The notes under the pieces: model-generated
Databases searched by the model: none
What the model was told of the DNA's origin: nothing
The model's input: only the letters and a program-made list of their open reading frames with translations
Part shown: positions 12,079 to 25,114 of the stretch, one piece after another
Layout of the letters: each line of letters begins with the position of its first letter
Numbering within the stretch: position 1 is the first letter of the stretch
Translations under genes and position numbers: made by a program
From: Anarhynchus alexandrinus
Taxonomy: Eukaryota; Chordata; Aves; Charadriiformes; Charadriidae
DNA length: 64,000 bases
Direction of reading: 5' to 3'
Assembly: GCA_008711295.1 (NCBI GenBank)
Contig: VUYV01000521.1
Coordinates: 242,849-306,848, forward strand

Positions 12079-14708
12079 ATCCCAGGGAAGGGGCTTTCAC
12101 TGGACGTTCCCTGCCCGAGGCTGCCTCCCCTCCAGGGTTAAGGCGTTAGGCGCCGCATGGCTGCATTCGGACCTGACCCAGCCCATTGCAATGGCAGGAG
12201 GCTGATTAACAAGGAATTAAGCCACAGGCACGTCCCGGCTATGTGGGGCTGCTCCCCCATGCAGGGGACGCTGCTGCTGATGGGGACCCAGCCGGCCCCA
12301 CGGCGCATGGCCGCTGAGTGCCAGCGCTGTGCCGTGGGGTGCCGCCCGGCATTGCCATCGTGGGCGCGTGGCGCCGGAGCCTCGCCGCCCGCAGCCATCC
12401 CGGCGGGACCGAGCCTGCCTGCGCCGTCGAGCCGGGTCCTGGCGCCTGGCAGCTGCCGGTGCCAGCCAAACCAACCGAGCCAGTCCTGCCAGCCCTGCGT
12501 GGGATGCGAAGGGAAGGGAAGGCAGCGCTGCCACCGGGCGAGCTGGGTCGGGAGCACTGGGCTTTGCTGGGCAGCACCCAGCGCTGGGGGCTTGGCAGGG
12601 CTGGGGGGTCCCGCTGTGGCCTCCTCCATGCTCTTGCTCCCTTGGGTCTGCTAGGAGCTGGAGGGGCAAAGGAGACCTTGCCTACCCTGCTTTGGCCAGG
12701 GATGTCCCCTCCTTAAAGCCCGCACGGCCACCAAAGCCAGGCTGGGAGCCCTGTTTCTGTGTCTGGTGCTGCCTCCAGCTGTCCCCGCCACCCCTCCAAG
12801 ATGAGGATGGGGTGGAGGGAAGGCAGCGATGGTGGGGATGGGGTGGGGGTGCCCCTTGCCCTGCATGCTGGTGCAGGTGTGGGCAGGCAGTCCCTGGGCA
12901 CCAGGACTGGCAGCAGTGCCAGGCGCTGCAGGTGATGGGGTGGGGTGAGTAGGATGGTGGGCACAGGGAGGACCTGGGGTGCCATTAGATGGGGTGCACG
13001 GGGCTGGAGGAGCCATACTCCCCACCGCAGGGACTGCTCCATCACCCTGGGACGGGCTCTCCAGGAGCTTTGTCCTGTGCTCAGCAAGGAAGAGGCATGG
13101 AGAAACCCATCTGCCCTTCTCCAGGCAGTGTGGTGGGGGGCCGGGATGGGGACCCGCGGCATCAGGTGTCTGGGGTGTCCCCTCCTCGTTCGTCCAGGGT
13201 CCATCCTGATCTCTGCTGCCACGTGTTCCCTGCGTGCGTGGCCAGGGGTGCCGGCTGGCTGGCTGGAGCTGGCTGGAGGTGACGCAGGTGTAACCAGAGC
13301 GGGCAGCCCACGGGCAGGCGGCTGCTGAATTATTCAGAGCCTCTCCATGAACTCAATGAGCTGGTGGTGGCACAGCGGGGTCGGGCCAGGTTGTTGGCCT
13401 CTCGCTTCCACTCTGCCTGGGGCTGGTTTGGCCTTGGTGCACCCAGACATGTAGAGGGATCTTTATAAAGCACTAATTTCTCTCATCCCACCCCACCCCC
13501 CCAGGCCCTTTGGTGGGGAAGAGCTGCTGCCCATCCCCTGGGTACTGGGTGCTAGATGGGTCCCCGTCTCAGTCTGTACCCCAGTACAACTGCTCCCCAA
13601 AGCAATACCAGCTGTGGAGTGGGAAGCGAGCTCCAGAGGTCCCAGCACACCGGCCTTCCCCTGTTGTGATGGGGAGAAGGGGCCGAGCTGCGAGGGGGGA
13701 TGGGGAGCACTGGGGACCTTGCTTCCAGCCAGTGCCCCCCCCTCCGTGTTTTGCCCAGGGAGGCGATCCCCGAGGAGAGGGGGGGGTTGGGGCGGGCCAG
13801 GGGCTGGCACCGGCACAGCAGCTTCAACCAGCATCGACTAAAAAGGAGAAGAGTGGGGAGCTGACGGCAGCGCCAAGGAATGCCTGCGCCTCCGTGCACG
13901 GCTCGGTGTGTGCTGGGGGGCAGCTGGGATCTGTTGGGTTGTCCCCCCCCCTCCACCGGTTGCTGCTCCGGGGGGTGGGGATTCCATCCCAGCCCCAGCA
14001 CCCACTCAGAAGAGGACCCTCAGCACCAGTTCAGCCCTCCCCTTCCCACAGCGTGGTGCTGGGACAGGGGATGCTGTGCTTGTCCCTCGCCCCGCACGTG
14101 CCGGAGGGCTGCAGGAGGACGGGGGGTGCTTGGCCACCCTCCCAGCGGCTGTTCCTGGCGGGGGGCCAGACCCCCAGCTTGCATGACAGCGTCAGGCTGG
14201 GGCCAGCTAAATATACAGCCTCGTCGGAGCGCCGTGCCCCGCCAGGCTGGGGTCATGCACTGGGGCAGTGTTGGCCACCCTCAGGGCTGGTTCAGGGGGG
14301 TGATGTGGCCCCCTCTGTCCTCTACCCTATGCTGGTAGGGTCTGGCTGGGTTGTACTGACACAAAAAAAAGCCTTCCCTGGTGCACCACCATCCTGCAGC
14401 TGCCTTGGGGTCACAGGTTGGAAGATCTGCTGTCATCTCTCCGGGAGGGCTGGGCAGTGTCGCATGGTGCGGGGAGCACGACAAGCGAGGTGCCTTGGGG
14501 AAGATGACATCATCGGCACTGGGGGGTCCTTGGGGTGCTGCTGTGCCAGGAGATCCCCCCCCTGTCGGTCCCTGGGGTGTCCCATGCCTCGGGTGCATGG
14601 GGTGCTCAGCTCCTACTTCTTGGGCTGGGGTGGGTGTTGGGTGCAGGCTGGTGTCCGGGGGGGCTACGGTGACACATGGTGCTCAGCCTCCTCTGCATCC
14701 CCCCCCAG
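12079..14708 (+). other. TESK1 intron 1, second part, no exon recognised
   Basis: No exon or repeat family was recognised. The sequence is GC-rich with many open frames on both strands. The intron ends in a C-rich tract and CAG acceptor directly before the exon at 14709. Confidence 0.45.
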
Positions 14709-17700
14709 GTGCGGCACCGACAGTCGGGGCAGATCATGGTGCTGAAAATGAACAAGCTGACCAGCAACCGGGGCAACATGCTGCGGGAGGTGCAGCTGAT
14801 GAACCGCCTCTCGCACCCCAACATCCTCAGGTAGGACCTGCTCCCCCACTGCCGTCCCCGTTGGCCCCTTTTTCCCTATCCTGGGGGGTTTGGAGCTACT
14901 GCCGGCGCTGGATGAGCTCCTGGGGCTGGTCCCCACCGTGGCCACCCTCAAGTCCCCTCTATCTTGCAGGTTCATGGGGGTGTGCGTGCACCAGGGACAG
15001 CTGCATGCGCTGACAGAGGTGAGAGCGGGGTGATGGCCATGAGTGGCAGGGTTCCTGCAGGCCTGGGGAGGGAACAGCAATAGCTATGGTGACACTTTCT
15101 TGGCCCATGGCACACGTGCAGGGCAAGGTTTACCGGAGGTCTGTGCTGTGGGGTGGTTGGAGGATGCGCTGGAATGAGAGATGGGCACCCAGCGTTATGG
15201 GAGGGAGGGGGCATGCAGTGATGTGATGGCCCGGCTCTTCCTGTCAGTACATCAATGGTGGGAACCTGGAGCAGCTGCTGGACAGCCCTGTGCCCCTCTC
15301 CTGGTCCATGCGTGTCAAGCTGGCCCTCGACATCGCCCGTGGCCTGCGCTACCTGCACTCCAAGGGCATCTTCCACCGTGACCTCACCTCCAAGGTATGG
15401 GATGCTCCAAGGCATCCCATTGCCCTTGTTGTCCTATACCCACGTTGCTGCCCCATGCTTGGCCGGCTGGGCAGCAGGAGGGACTGTGCTGTGCCGGGCC
15501 ATCCTGGTAGAGGTGGCCGGTGAGGCAGACCTGGTGTGGTCAGTGTGACAGGGGTCCTCCTGTGCCCCCAGAACTGCCTGGTGCGCTGCGAGGCCAACGG
15601 CTACACAGCTGTAGTGGGTGACTTTGGCTTGGCGGAGAAGATCCCCACCTACAGGTGCGTGGGCAGTGTCCATCCCCATCCTGGGAGTGGGGGATTTCCA
15701 GCCCATTTGGAGCAGAAGCTGGGGAGGGCTGGACATTTCGGGTGCAGCTAGAAGAGCAGGGATGGAGAGCGATGGGGATGGTCCCTGGCAGTGGGATCTG
15801 AGGGGCAGATGGACACGTCTGGTGCTGTCTATCAAGGGATGGAGAAGGGGATGGTGTGGGTGGGGAGAGATGAGTTCGTGGGGTGCATGGAGGAGGCTTA
15901 GCCCAGGAAGGGAGATGGAGATGGTGATTTGGGCTGGCCTAGGGGGAGGATGAGAGGTGGGAAAGGGGCAGGGGGCTGCGGGCAGCCCCTGATGTCCCAC
16001 CATGTCCTCCAGCGAGGGCAGCGAGAAGGAGCCGCTGGCCGTGGTGGGCTCCCCGTACTGGATGGCGCCCGAGGTGCTGCGAGGGGAGATCTACAATGAG
16101 AAGGTGAGGCTCTGTGGCTGCCATGTGTGAGGCTTTACCCAAGCTTGTGCCGCCGGCAGTTTGCAGGATTTGTGGCCCTGGGGGCGGTGGGGCACACGGA
16201 GGGAAGGAACTGGGTACTCCTCAGGTTGGTGAGGTGGCAGGGCCCCTGGTGTGGCTCCACGGTGAGGAGGGGGGCTGTGGGTTCACAGGAGGGTGGGTAC
16301 GTCGCCTGGGGGCTGCAGGCTCCCCCCCAGTGACTTGCTGCTCTCTACAGGCTGATGTGTTCGCATACGGCATCATCCTGTGCGAGATCATCGCTCGCAT
16401 CCCCGCTGACCCCGACTACCTGCCCCGCACTGAGGTGACTCCCTGGGACAGGGATGGGGACGGGGAGGGAGGGCAGAAGGCAGCAGCACCGTGGCTGGGA
16501 CTGCTTCACCAAATGAGGGGGACCATCCTCCTGTGCTGGGCAGAGCCGCATGTGCAGGAGCTGCCCCACACCTCGGGGCAGGGGTGCTGTGTCCCAGATG
16601 TCTCCTGGCAGCACGTGCTGCTCCCCAGGGAGGGATGTGCTCTAGCCATAACCTGTCCTTGGAGCCTGGAGTCAGCCTGGGTGGGAGAAGGGGATGGTGG
16701 CATTCATGCAGAGATCAAGAGGTGTTTGTGTCCCAGCATCCCCCAACCTTGCCCCAGCTTGGGGTGACCCCAGGGTCCCACCTTGCTGTGCCCCAGCAGG
16801 GGTGCTGCCAGGTCTGCAGCCCTGAGTGGCCCACAGTCAGTGTGGGGAGGCGGGGGGACAGGCCACCCGGGACCCCCCAGCCCCCATGGTGCCCCAGAGC
16901 ACCCAAGCTCACTCTTCCTCCTTTCCCTGGCACAGGACTTTGGCCTGGACATCACCACTTTCCGCACCATGGTGGGAATCGACTGCCCAGCGACCTTCCT
17001 CCAGCTCGCTTTCCACTGCTGCAGTGTGAGCCTCCCCATCTCAGCCGGGGCGCGATGGGCAGCCCTGCCTGCGCGGGGACCTGCCTTTGCTGGGCAGGGC
17101 TCCCTGGGGTGCTGGGGGGGGACCCCCCACAGAGCTCACCGGTACCCCCTCCTGCCCGCAGATGGAGCCCACCTCCCGCCCCTCGTTCCTGGAAATCACG
17201 CAGTGCCTGGAAGGTGTCCTGCAGCACCAGCCGGGTGCTGAGGGCGCCGGGGCCACCCTCTTCGGTGCCGGGGAGAACCTGCCCACGCCTGGGACAGCGG
17301 CCACGCTCAACGGTATGTGGGCGCAGCAGGGACAGGCCATAGGGGGGATGCGAGGAGGGGGGATGTGGGGTGTCCCATCCTACCCCAGCAGCCACAGGGG
17401 AAGGGGACAGGGGTTGCATGAGGTCTGCAGGATCGGGATGGTCACTATTCACCCCCTGGGCTGCACCCCCGGGTTGTTGGGTGCCCGGGACCCCATGGCA
17501 CCCCACACTGGGAGCTGCTGGTGGCCAGTGACCCGCTCCTGTGCCTGTGCCCAGGGGTAGCCGGGAGGGCGGCCGGCCGCGCCGAGCAGTCGCCCCTGCA
17601 CGAGCTGGGGACCCAGCACCTGCAGCCGGACCAGCGCCTGTCCCGCAGCCAGTCCGACATGTTCCCCCCTAAATCGCCCACCCTGCTGCGGCCACCGGAG

Positions 17701-18447
17701 CCTTACGGCGGGGCCAGGACCAAGGACACGTCCCCCCGTGTCAACCCCTTCTCCCAGCGGGAGGACCTGAAGGGGGGCAAGATCAAGCTCTTCGACACGC
17801 CGAGCAAGTCGGTCATCTCGCTCACCTTCGACCTGCCGCCCCCGGCCCCGCTACAGCTCAGCACCCCCGTGACGCCCGAGCCCACTGTGGAGGTGCAGTG
17901 TGACTTCTCGGCCCCCGCCGCCACCCCCCCCCCCCAGTGCCNGGAGCGGATGGACTGCGGCCTCGACAGCCCCGAGCCGCCGCAGCCCCCACCACCACCC
18001 CCCAACAGCAACTTCATCTGCACGGCATCCTCGGGTGCCCGACCCTGGCAGCCGGAGCCGCGAGCCCCTAACGGGCTCCTCTTCAACAACAACCACGTGG
18101 TAGTCAGCAAACCCCTGGCTTGGGGCAGCGGGCTGGAGCACGGCTTCTCCGAGCTCAGTATCCCTTGCGCGGCGGCGCTGGAGCGGACGGAGCGCGCGGC
18201 CATGCTACCCGGGCACGGCTCCGGCACTGTGCTGGAGCAGGACGAGGTGCTGCCCTGCCCCGGCTGCTGCCTGGGTCCCTTCAGCTTCTCCTCTGTCTGC
18301 CACCGGCCGGCACCCAGCCCACCCCGCTACCAGAACCTCAACTGTGAGGCCAAGAGCCTCCTCTGCCACGACCGCGGCCACCACCAGAAAGCCTCGGGGC
18401 CGGTGCTGGCCGAGCCCAGCCTCAAGCTGCCGGAGGCGCAGTCCTAG
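14709..18447 (+). CDS. TESK1: testis-associated actin remodelling kinase 1 (TESK1), exons 2-10
   Basis: TESK1 is a dual-specificity kinase of the LIMK/TESK family that phosphorylates cofilin and so stabilises actin. Exons with GT-AG sites: 14709-14830, 14970-15018, 15248-15394, 15572-15654, 16013-16103, 16351-16434, 16936-17025, 17162-17312 and 17555-18447. Phases join cleanly and give 569 residues; with a first exon of about 70 this matches the family length (about 626 in human). Visible catalytic parts are the ATP-site lysine (MVLKMNK), the TESK-type catalytic loop HRDLTSKN, metal-binding GDFGLAEK and YWMAPEVL. The large last exon holds the family C-terminal region, including [31 protein letters not shown] and the near-terminal [12 protein letters not shown]. 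The glycine loop is missing with exon 1. One unknown base at 17942, after a C run, makes one codon ambiguous. TESK2 is less likely, because the C-terminal motifs and the CD72 neighbour point to TESK1. Confidence 0.96.
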
Positions 18448-19420
18448 TGCCGGGGACCCCTGGGGAGCAGGGCTGTGTCCGGCCGCCCCTTGGACCCCCC
18501 GCCCACAGCCGCAGCGTCGGGCAGGGGCCCGACGCGTCCCCGCGGTCGGTCCCCGCACCGGTGGCCGCGATGCCCCGTGCTGTGGCTGCCGTGGCGCTGC
18601 CCAGGCGCTTGGGCACCCATCCCGCTGGGATCGGCCTCGGGGGTCTGTGGGGAGCCCCGGGGGTGGGCTAGGTCCCTGCCCGGGGACTGAAGTGCAATAA
18701 CACCCCTGCCTCGGGCACGCTACAGTGCTGCGCTGAGCAGCAGGGCTGGTCCCCCGTGGGACCCCCCCAGGGCTCAAACCTTGGATGTGGGACCCCCTCC
18801 CTTTCCCCAAGGGCTCACCCCTTTGCGGGCTCTCGCAGAGGGGTGTGCAATGAGCCTGCTCCCCCAGGAGAACTGGGAGCCCCCCCTGCGGACCCCCAGG
18901 TCGGGGAGTGAGCGGGGCTAGGCTTGGGGCAGAGGGTTCAGTGTGTGTATGTGTGTTTTAGGGGATATTGTGGGGCTGGTGGGTGTCCACGTGCTTTCTC
19001 CACAAGCGTGGGGAGTGGAGCCGGTCCCTGCTTGGGCTGGGAGAAGGGCAATGCCTGTGGGCCAGTGCACAGGGAGGACTGGTTGCCAGCGCTGGGGTTG
19101 CCCCTGCCCACCCGCTGCCGAGGGCTGGGTGCTGAGCTGGCACGGCGCCTTGCGTCCCCCCGGCACACAGGGTGAGGAGCGGGGTGCTGGCAGAGGGGAT
19201 GGGGTGCCGTTCTGGCACCAGAGAGGGGAGAAGGGGCTGGTGGGCATTGTGGCCAGGCTGCCCAGCCCCTGGCAAGGGTGGGAGCCGGCTTTCCTCCCTC
19301 CCGCACAATGCACTGGTGAATGCAGAACTCTTGTGTTTTTTATTATTAATAATAATTGCTAGTAATATATACCCAGCTTATTTAAAGTGTTCAATAAAAT
19401 CTGAATGTCCTAGCAACTCA
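18448..19420 (+). other. TESK1: TESK1 3' untranslated region
   Basis: About 0.95 kb follows the TAG stop. The last part turns AT-rich (TTTTATTATTAATAATAATTG) and ends with AATAAA, so the whole stretch reads as a single terminal UTR. Confidence 0.7.
19393..19398 (+). terminator. TESK1: polyadenylation signal AATAAA (TESK1)
   Basis: AATAAA in the context TTCAATAAAATCTG closes an AT-rich 3' UTR. No other hexamer of this type lies between the stop and this site. Confidence 0.75.
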
Positions 19421-21009
19421 GGCCGCTGCTTCTGTCTCTTGGATGCACATCAGATGCAGAGGGGACCCCGGCCCCAGAAGGTTGCGTGGTCTTGCGTGGG
19501 GCTTCTGGAGAGCCCCTTGCGGGGCCACAAGCCAGCCTGGCTCAGCCCAAGATCTCAGTGCCCCCAAAGCGGCCATCTCTGTTGAAATGGCTTCGGTCAA
19601 ATTCCCATTTATTATTTAGGTTCTTTGGGTTCATGCTCTTGAGTGTGTGTTTGTGGTGGTACACAAGAAAGCAAAGAGCAGGCAAGCTGTGTCTCTTTAT
19701 TGGTACAAAGTGGGTTCAGCCAGCGGACAAGGCAGAGGAGTGACATGTGCCACCTCCAAAAAGCCTGCCTTTAACATTTAACACTTTCACTCTTCCAGCA
19801 AGCTAATTCACGTAGCAGTTAATCAACTATATATGGCACACACAACCCCATAATAAACTGAGAGCGTCTTTGCCTGGTTGAACATGACTTCCTCTGCTCT
19901 TGCCTGGCTGCAGTGTTACATCAGGGCTATTTTGCTTAATCTTCGTGTGCGCACGTGTGTGGTAACTATTTAAAGTCCTGATGACTTGTCTCACAAAACG
20001 TCAGTCCGCTGCAAGTGCCAGAGCTGCTTTTGCTTTTGAAAGGCGCCATCACATCGTACAATCCTAAAGGTCATCGCTCTACTTACTAATTAGCAAAAAA
20101 AAGCCCAACCGCCAGCACAGGCACCAGCCAGTTCAGGAACAGCATCTTCCTTGGGCGCCGAGCTTTGCTTAGGCAGTTGGTAGCTGGGTTGCCTGAAAGC
20201 CGTGGCCAAGCTGCTCCTGGGATGGGACCAGGCAGAAAGTCCTCACTGTGGGGAGGGGACCTGGCCAGGAGCAGGGCTGTGCCGTCCCCCAATCCCATGT
20301 CCTCGCGTCCCGGCAGCACAGCTCGCTCTGTGCTGGGGATGTTGCATGGCTGAAGGGTTTGCTCCGCTCTGCGGCCGGGTCCGGTCTCCCCATCACACAC
20401 CAGTCCCTGTGCTCAGGAAGACCCAGTGTACCCTATGCAGGTGTGGGGCCCGTACTGCTCTGTTGAAGCGCATCAGCTCGGGGGAGAAACGGCCACTGCT
20501 GCCACCTCCCCCAGCCTGCGTGATGCCCAAGCATCACTGGGCATCGCTGGGAAGGACCTGGGCAGGGGGTCTGCGAGAGGGAAGCGGGTTGCTCGCATGG
20601 ATGGGACATCCCGGGCAGGGGTGCAGCAAGGCTGAAGCGGAGGCGGTGCGGGGGATGCAGGTGCTGCAAGGGAAGGCAGAGGGTGAGGGTGAGGTGCTGC
20701 CCAGCCTCCACCGTACGCAGCAGGGCTGGGAAGGCATCTTGCAAAGGGGTTTCCCCCATCTTGCCCCTTTGCTGCACCACAGCCTTGGCCGGGGGCGTCT
20801 CTTGAGCTACTGCAGACCAGACAGCGAAGGGATGGAGGCAGGCTCCATCCAGCGCAGCCCCTTCCCAAGGGAGGGGGTCAACAAGCCCCATGCAGAGGTC
20901 CAGGCTCCCCAAAGTCCTCCACGCACACCCCACGGGCCCCGCGCACCCCAGGGCTCGGCAGAGCCTGGTATGGGTGCACTCACCACAGCAGCGCTGGGGC
21001 CAGCGGCCA
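19421..21009. other. region between convergent TESK1 and CD72 3' ends
   Basis: No coding exon was recognised. A minus-strand AATAAA (plus TTTATT at 19696-19701) could close a long CD72 3' UTR of about 1.3 kb. If so, the TESK1 and CD72 transcripts end about 300 bp apart. No closer minus-strand hexamer was seen below 21010. Confidence 0.4.
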
Positions 21010-24000
21010 TCATCCTATGAAAGGGGAGCTCGGCCCCGCCGCCTTCTCGCAGATCCAGAGGTGCAGGTCTTCAGGACCGGCGCACTGGGCAGGTTTGATG
21101 TTTCCGCGACTTATTACGGCACAGGACCCATTCGACTTCGACTGCCACGGCCTGGGTGGGGAAACAAGACATCAGGGGGCTGCCATCACCCTGTCCACCG
21201 CCCCCTGCCAAGGCGCCCGGGGGCTGCTGACGGCTGCCACTTGCACGTTTGCATGGGAAGGGTTGAACGCTGCAGTCCGAGGGGGATCCCCCCCATCCTC
21301 CCCTGCTGATTTCACAGGCTGAAGCCTCAGCCAACGCATCCCTGCCCTTCCTTGGGCAGGCTGAGAAATCCCTCTGCAAAAGGTTTGCATCGCCTGCGAC
21401 TCCCCTGAGCCTCCCCTCCGGCTTGAATCTCAGCCTCGCTACTGGGGCATATTTCACCCCGCGGTGGGGAGAGACCGGTCCTCCCCGAGGACATGTGGAT
21501 GGGCTGTGGGACCACCGTGGGGTCCAGCTCCCCACAACGGGGCTGAGGATGAGTGGGGCAGGCAGCGGACAGGGGCTGGGTACCCAGCACCCCGCCAGAC
21601 AGGTCTGTTCCTCCCCACTGCCCTCAGACACCGCAAGAGGAAGCCGTGGCAAGCTGGCGAGGGGATGCACGTGGCAAGGAGGAGCCTGGGACCGTCCGCA
21701 GGCGGGAAGGCTTGATTTCCCCTCGAGGAGGGATCAGGGAGGCACGTGGGGGATAGAGGTGGCACTTGAACGCTTTGTCTAGACCCCAAATAAAACTTGC
21801 GGTTTCTTTTGTCCCCCTTCGCTGCCTCCTGCTTGCGCATGCCCTTTACGGGCCACCTGCCAAGTCTTGGCTTTCCATTTGCACGGCCTCTAAGCATCTC
21901 ATCACACCTCCCCACAGCCTCAACTGCTTTGATGCTCTTTGTTGCCCAGTAGTGCCTGGCACTGGGTGCCAGTGGGATTTAAAAGGCTTCCTAAAGCCGT
22001 GCTGGAGGAGACAGTTTCAGTAAGAGCCTGTGCTGCCAGGTACCTTTCGTAAAGGGAGCCATCCACCCAGAACCAGGCATCTGAGACTCCTTCACCCTCC
22101 GGGTCCCCTTCCTCCAGCCAGCCATAGTCGTACCAGGGGAAGCTGCTCTTCTGCAGCCCAATCCAGTAGGGGATGTCTGCATTCTTCAGGAAGGTCTGGG
22201 GAAGGAGAAAAAGGGCCTTTTAGTGTCTTTTTCCATGGTACCTATGTGCTGCAGTGTTTGAAGTGGGTGGTCATCTCCCCAAGGAGCCCCTGGGGCTGGA
22301 GCTCCTTGGAGCAGGACGGCTGAGCAGCCCTGGTGCCCTGGTCCAGCTTGGGCAGCATCCAGGGGTGCCAGGACCTCTCTGCCCCATGTCCACCACCAGC
22401 CACGTGCTCCAGAGATCAGCCTTGCACCCTCCAATGGTTCAGCAGGCCAAGGGTCCACAGAGCGGTGCTGTCCCACCTGAGGAGCTGAGGGCTGGATGCA
22501 CGACCTCCTGCCCTCAGCTCCCCCAGCACCCTACCGGCACAGTCCAGCGACTCCAGGATTTGGTGACCAGGAGCTGAGAATACTTCTTCTCGCACTCAGC
22601 TCTGCTGTCCTCCCAGGTCTTCTTCTCTGACGAGATGAAGAGGCACTTGCCCCTGTACAGCAGCCAGCCTGAAGGGCAGCAATCTGGGGGCAGGGGCACA
22701 GCTCAGGTGCTTGCTCAGCCACAGATGCCCCGGGGGGGGACTGGGAACAGCCCCACATCTTCCCAGCAGACATCACAGGCTCAGCCTCTGCACCAGGCGT
22801 AGCCTCAGCGTTTGGACCACACTGTGCCCACCATGTGGCCAAAAAAGCCAGTGCTCGTGCCTTGGCACTGCACCTGCTGCGGGGTGCCAGCCCCCTGAGG
22901 AACCCCATACCTGCTCTACCATCGCCCTACCTATAGCCGTGCAGGAGCGCAGGATGGCCACAGTGCTCTCGCTGGTGTTGAGCTTCCCCTGCACCTCCTG
23001 CACCTCCTTCTCCGTCTTCCCCAGGACCCCCTTGACGCGCTTCAGCTCGGCGTTCAGGCTCCCCAGCTCCAGCTGGCTGCTGTTGCCCTCCCGCCACGCT
23101 CGCTGCAGCTCCGCTCGGGCCCATGCCAGCTCCAGCCGCGTCTGCTCCAGGCTCCGCTCCCGTGCGCTCACCTCCTGCGAGAGGCGGCCCTGCTCGGCCG
23201 CGTGCTCACGGGAGGCGTCCTGCAGGCTGCGGGTGACCTGCCAGTCTGGGGACAGGGTGGGTGAGCGGGGACACTGGGGTGGCACAGCCCGGGCAGGGGG
23301 ACTTGGGACTGACCCTGCTTGGGGGGTGGTAGGATGGACAGGGCAAGGCAGGGAGGTGTCCACGCTGGATGGGAAAGGGTGGGAAAGACACAGCAGGAGT
23401 GTACAGTCAGGGGCTGGGCAGGACCTGGCAGGGGAGAGCATGGCAAGGCAGCACAGGGTGTAGGAACAGCAATGGAAGGGAGGGTGCAGCAATATGAGGC
23501 TGGAAAACGCCTGGAAGGGAAAGGAAAGTAGCAGAAATGGAGAACGAGGTGGAGAAGTTGGGTGATGGGAGGCAAGGGATGCAGCCGTGATGTGCGAGGG
23601 ATACAGGCCAGCTTGTGGCAGACAGGGCAGAGGGACCCAGCCACCAGCAGTGTGGGTGGGCATGCCTCTATTCACCCCACCCCGTTCACCCCCCCCCCCC
23701 CCCCCNAGTGCCCACCCCCCTGACTCACAGCAAGCCCCCAGGGCCACGGTGGCCACCAGCAGCAGCAGGCAGGTCGCCAGCAGCCCTATAGGGAGGCACC
23801 ACCGCCGAGACCAGCATCCTGCAAGACACAACCGACCACAGGCATCACCTGGCGAGCCGGGAAACCCCCGGCAGCCCCCAAACCTCCTGCCTGCAGGCAG
23901 CGGAGTGGTGCCATGCTGGCACAGGTGGCACAGCGTGGGCGCTTCCTCTCTTTGAGGATGGGAGCAGAAACATCCCAAAACACCACCCACTACCCATGCC

Positions 24001-24307
24001 AGGACCTCCTTGGGTCCCCTGGGCTCCAGCTGGGCACTCACCTGGGCTGGGCTGGTCCCCGTCCCCGTCTCCGTCCTGCCCTGCAGGCGCTGGCTGCGTG
24101 TTCTCATAGGGGCTCTCCGCTTCATCCATGCCGAGGGCTGTTGGAGGAAGACAGGGGAGAATGGCTGAGCCCACTGGGCTGGGCACGGAGGGCCCAGCAT
24201 GGGGGATCTTGTGGGCTCTCACCTGCCTCCAGCGCCTGGCTGGCCATGCTCCGGCCCCCCATCACCTTGGCGAACCTCAGGTCAGCATAAACCACGCTCT
24301 GGGCCAT
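21010..24307 (-). CDS. CD72: B-cell differentiation antigen CD72, complete 7-exon gene
   Basis: CD72 is a type II membrane co-receptor of B cells that recruits SHP-1 through a tail ITIM and dampens antigen-receptor signalling. Exons on minus: 24307-24223, 24137-24042, 23818-23729, 23245-22931, 22683-22535, 22195-22044 and 21151-21010, all with GT-AG sites. Phases join to 1029 nt, 342 residues plus TGA. The tail starts MAQSVVYADL, an ITIM (V-x-Y-x-x-L), followed by a second tyrosine motif SPYENT that keeps YxN for GRB2-type binding but lacks an aliphatic +3 residue. One membrane segment (LLATCLLLLVATVALGA) precedes a 105-residue coiled-coil stalk rich in Leu, Glu and Arg, then a C-type-lectin-like domain from DCCPSGWLLY through WFWVDGS to LWICEK. 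Calcium-binding EPN and WND motifs are absent, as in mammalian CD72. The start is the ATG at 24307. The position beside TESK1 in tail-to-tail orientation supports orthology. Confidence 0.95.
23684..23706. repeat. poly-C run with an unresolved base in CD72 intron 3
   Basis: A run of C ends in N at 23706, just before the donor side of the intron. It is a homopolymer that assemblers commonly fail to resolve. It does not touch coding sequence. Confidence 0.9.
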
Positions 24308-25110
24308 GTGGGCACACTCTGGGCAAGACCTGAGCCCTGCTGACTCCCACCCTGCCTTTGGGATGCCTTTCTGGGATGGTCCTGCTGGCCGGTGACTGCA
24401 CCGTCTCTCAGGGGTGCAAAGGAGAAGTGTGGCCAGCGTCTGCAAAAGCAGAAGTTTGCTCTGAGCTGTAGCAGATGGGACCAGCGAGGCACAACTGCGG
24501 GGACCAGCACCCTCTTCATTGGTCCCAGCACCACCGGCCCATCCCCTCCCACGCCCCAAAAGTGCTCATGGTCCCCCTGGGCACGTGGCAGGGCAAGGGT
24601 GGCATGGCCTGTGGTCAGGGCAGTGGCAGAGCAAGGATGGACTCAAATCTCTTGTCCAGGAGATAGCTGAGGGAGAGCAGGACCAGCCTGGACACAGGAG
24701 CACATTGCCCCAGGGACAGCCCTGTGGAGGGCTGGAATTCTTCACGGATGCAGATTTCCTCTCCTGACTTCTGGTAATGGGAATTTCCTCTATGATATAG
24801 CGTGTGCCTCTGCCTCTTGTCCTCTCCCTGGTCCCCTCCTAGAAGACCCCGGCTTCAGCATCGCTCCAAGCACCCCCCAGAGATTTGCATAGAGCAATGA
24901 CACCCGCTTTGCCTTCTCTTCCCCAGACTACAACCCCAGAAGTCACAGCATCTCCTCCTGGGTCCCAGCCTCCAGCCCCTCAGCATCTTAGAGGTCTCTG
25001 CTGAACTTTCTCAAGAAAGGCAGGTTTCAGAAGGAGCACTGAGCTGGGGACCATCTGGGCACATCTGGACACAGCCAGCTCCTAGGACAGGACTGGAGGT
25101 GTACAGGGGT
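24308..25110. other. CD72 5' flank, no coding sequence recognised
   Basis: This should contain the CD72 promoter and perhaps a noncoding first exon on minus. No TATA box or CpG island is obvious, and no exon is recognised. Confidence 0.35.
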
Positions 25111-25114
25111 GCTG

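Noticed and set aside
22773..24200. 475-codon open frame on minus across CD72
   Set aside because: It reads through introns with clear splice sites; only the exon portions match the CD72 family.
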